Assembly: GCA_001603335.1 (NCBI GenBank)
Contig: LUYR01000185.1
Coordinates: 1 to 5,922 of the forward strand
Source of the DNA: Rhodospirillales bacterium Alpha_05
GTDB taxonomy: Bacteria; Pseudomonadota; Alphaproteobacteria; Rhodospirillales; Rhodospirillaceae
Direction: 5' to 3'
DNA: 5,922 nucleotides
Shown here: piece by piece, positions 4,879 through 5,922 of the stretch
Layout of the letters: each line of letters starts with the position of its first letter
How positions within the stretch are numbered: the first letter of the stretch is position 1
Translations under genes and position numbers: made by a program
The notes under the pieces: model-generated
What the model was told of the DNA's origin: nothing
Database searches by the model: none
Seen by the model: the letters and a program-made list of their open reading frames with translations, nothing else

Positions 4879-5574
4879 TTAAGCGTTCTCCAACAAATTC
4901 TCCAAAGCCGCGACGTTGGTGACGGTGACGCGGCTGCGTTGGAGGTCGATCCAGCCGAGTTGGGACCAGGATTGGAGTTGCTTGTTCACGCTTTCGCGGG
5001 TGGTCGCCATCATGTGGGCGAGTTCCTGCTGCGAGAGGCGCAGGCCGATCTCGATGCCGCCCGCGACCGGCTGGCCGTAGGTTCCGACGAGGCGCAGCAG
5101 GTGTTTGGCGAGGCGGAGTTCGAGGGGGAGGAAGGCGGCGTCCTCGAGCATTTCGGAGGCGTTACGCACCCGCTGGCAGAGCAGGCGGATGATGTGCATG
5201 GCGAGCTTGCCCTCGGATTCCACCAGCGGAATGAAGTCGCGACGGTGGATCACCATGAGTTCGCAGGGGGCCATCGCCATCGCGTCGGCGGTGCGGGGGA
5301 GTTCGTCGAGGAGCGCGATCTCGCCGAAGAACTGGCCCTCCTTGAACAGGTTGAGGGTGACGTCCTTGCCGTCGGGCGAGGTGGTGTGCACCTTCACCCG
5401 GCCGGAGAGCACGCCGAACAGGCGGTCGCCGGGATCGCCCTTCTGGAACAGGGTTTCGCCGCGCGCGAGGCGGCGGGTGACGGCGACGCTGAGAATGCGG
5501 TCGAGAATCGCACCGTCCAGTCCGTCGAACAGCGGGCTGTTGCGCAGGAACTCCTGCCGGTTGTCGCCTTTCAT
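4879..5574 (-). CDS. CRP/FNR-superfamily transcriptional regulator (CRP-like)
   Basis: This is a cytoplasmic DNA-binding regulator of 231 residues from the chosen start. The N-terminal cyclic-nucleotide-binding beta-roll (about 9-125) carries a phosphate-binding cassette, FGEIALLDELPRTA, at 83-96, with Glu85 and the Arg94-Thr95 pair where cAMP-responsive relatives hold the ligand. A long dimerisation helix (about 120-145) leads to a winged helix-turn-helix with its recognition part around 181-201 (SQQELAHMMATTRESVNKQL). The N-terminal cysteine cluster needed for an FNR iron-sulfur centre is absent, so oxygen sensing of that kind is not expected. I chose ATG 5574, which has GGGGAG nine bases upstream. 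A GTG at 5613 would add 13 unconserved-looking residues with a poor ribosome-binding site. It lies 59 bp after tldE on the same strand and may share its transcript. Ligand and targets are unknown. Confidence 0.93.
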   Translation of the reverse strand: MKGDNRQEFLRNSPLFDGLDGAILDRILSVAVTRRLARGETLFQKGDPGDRLFGVLSGRVKVHTTSPDGKDVTLNLFKEGQFFGEIALLDELPRTADAMAMAPCELMVIHRRDFIPLVESEGKLAMHIIRLLCQRVRNASEMLEDAAFLPLELRLAKHLLRLVGTYGQPVAGGIEIGLRLSQQELAHMMATTRESVNKQLQSWSQLGWIDLQRSRVTVTNVAALENLLENA

Positions 5575-5633
5575 CCCCTCGGTCTCCCCGTTCGCCCGCA
5601 AAAGGGCTCCCACCCTGGCGGACGGATGGCCGG

Positions 5634-5922
5634 TTACGCCCCGGCCAGCGCCATGGCATCGATGCGCAGCGTCGGCGCATCCATGCCGTATTTGTATTCC
5701 CAGTCGTTCGCCGCGATCATCCGCGCGAACATCTCCTTGAGGTTCCCGGCGATGGTGACCTCGTTGACCGGGCGGGTGAGTTCGCCGTTCTCGATCCAGA
5801 AGCCCGCCGCGCCGCGCGAATAGTCGCCGGTGACGCCGTTGACGCCCGAGCCGATCATTTCGGTGACGTAGAGGCCCTGCTTGATGTCGGCCATCAGCGC
5901 CTTCGGGGTTTCGCTCCCCGGC
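5634..5922 (-). CDS. pmbA: TldE/PmbA metalloprotease-complex subunit, C-terminal part (5' end beyond window)
   Basis: Only the last 95 residues are inside the window; the frame is open through position 5922. They match the C-terminal region of TldE (PmbA): GLYVTEMIG, then VTGDYSRGAAGFWIENGE, then VNEVTIAGNLKEMF, ending in APTLRIDAMALAGA. In the family, TldE pairs with TldD to form a heterodimeric protease that works on unfolded or linear peptides. It is known for microcin B17 maturation and CcdA antitoxin breakdown in E. coli. TldD carries the zinc site; TldE is the partner without it. The stop is TAA at 5634-5636. The CRP-like gene begins 59 bp further on. Nothing is missing in the visible part. 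TldD itself is not in the window. Confidence 0.93.
   Translation of the reverse strand, partial: PGSETPKALMADIKQGLYVTEMIGSGVNGVTGDYSRGAAGFWIENGELTRPVNEVTIAGNLKEMFARMIAANDWEYKYGMDAPTLRIDAMALAGA

Noticed and set aside
4879..5574. FNR-type oxygen sensor
   Set aside because: The N-terminal cysteine cluster for an iron-sulfur centre is missing; only isolated cysteines (residues 104 and 133) are present.

Overview
The window comes from a high-GC bacterium whose coding regions end almost every codon in G or C. Gene content and spacer architecture suggest an alphaproteobacterium, probably of the Rhodospirillales type: a nucleoside/BMP-type ABC ATPase, an sCache chemoreceptor, a CRP-like regulator next to TldE/PmbA, a cobalamin riboswitch, and double-hairpin spacer repeats. 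The taxonomic call is inference. No tRNA, rRNA, CRISPR array or insertion sequence was seen.

Layout. Positions 1-803 (minus) hold the N-terminal two thirds or less of a sugar/nucleoside ABC transporter ATPase that runs off the left edge. It is divergent from a class I glutamine amidotransferase-like gene (896-1615, plus). Next is a 764-bp spacer without a convincing protein gene. Its minus strand carries a probable promoter (2120-2148), a textbook cobalamin riboswitch (about 1955-2112), about 300 nt of fold-rich low-coding sequence, and a strong intrinsic terminator (1618-1653). This looks like a self-contained transcript of about 490 nt made under B12 control. The plus-strand side of the same spacer holds a widely spaced 22-bp inverted repeat (2172-2240) and a near-consensus sigma-54 promoter (2324-2337).

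That promoter leads into a two-gene unit: a 157-residue, all-helical protein of unknown function (2380-2853) and a 564-residue methyl-accepting chemotaxis protein with an sCache sensor (2910-4604). The chemoreceptor is followed by a hairpin and then by two diverged copies of a hairpin-rich repeat in inverted arrangement (4701-4876). These fill the convergent spacer up to a minus-strand pair: the 3' end of tldE/pmbA (5634-5922) and a CRP/FNR-superfamily regulator (4879-5574).

The most interesting elements are the B12 riboswitch with no recognisable protein target, the sigma-54-controlled helical-protein/chemoreceptor pair with a possible enhancer pair upstream, and the inverted double-hairpin repeat whose stems differ in sequence but keep their pairing.
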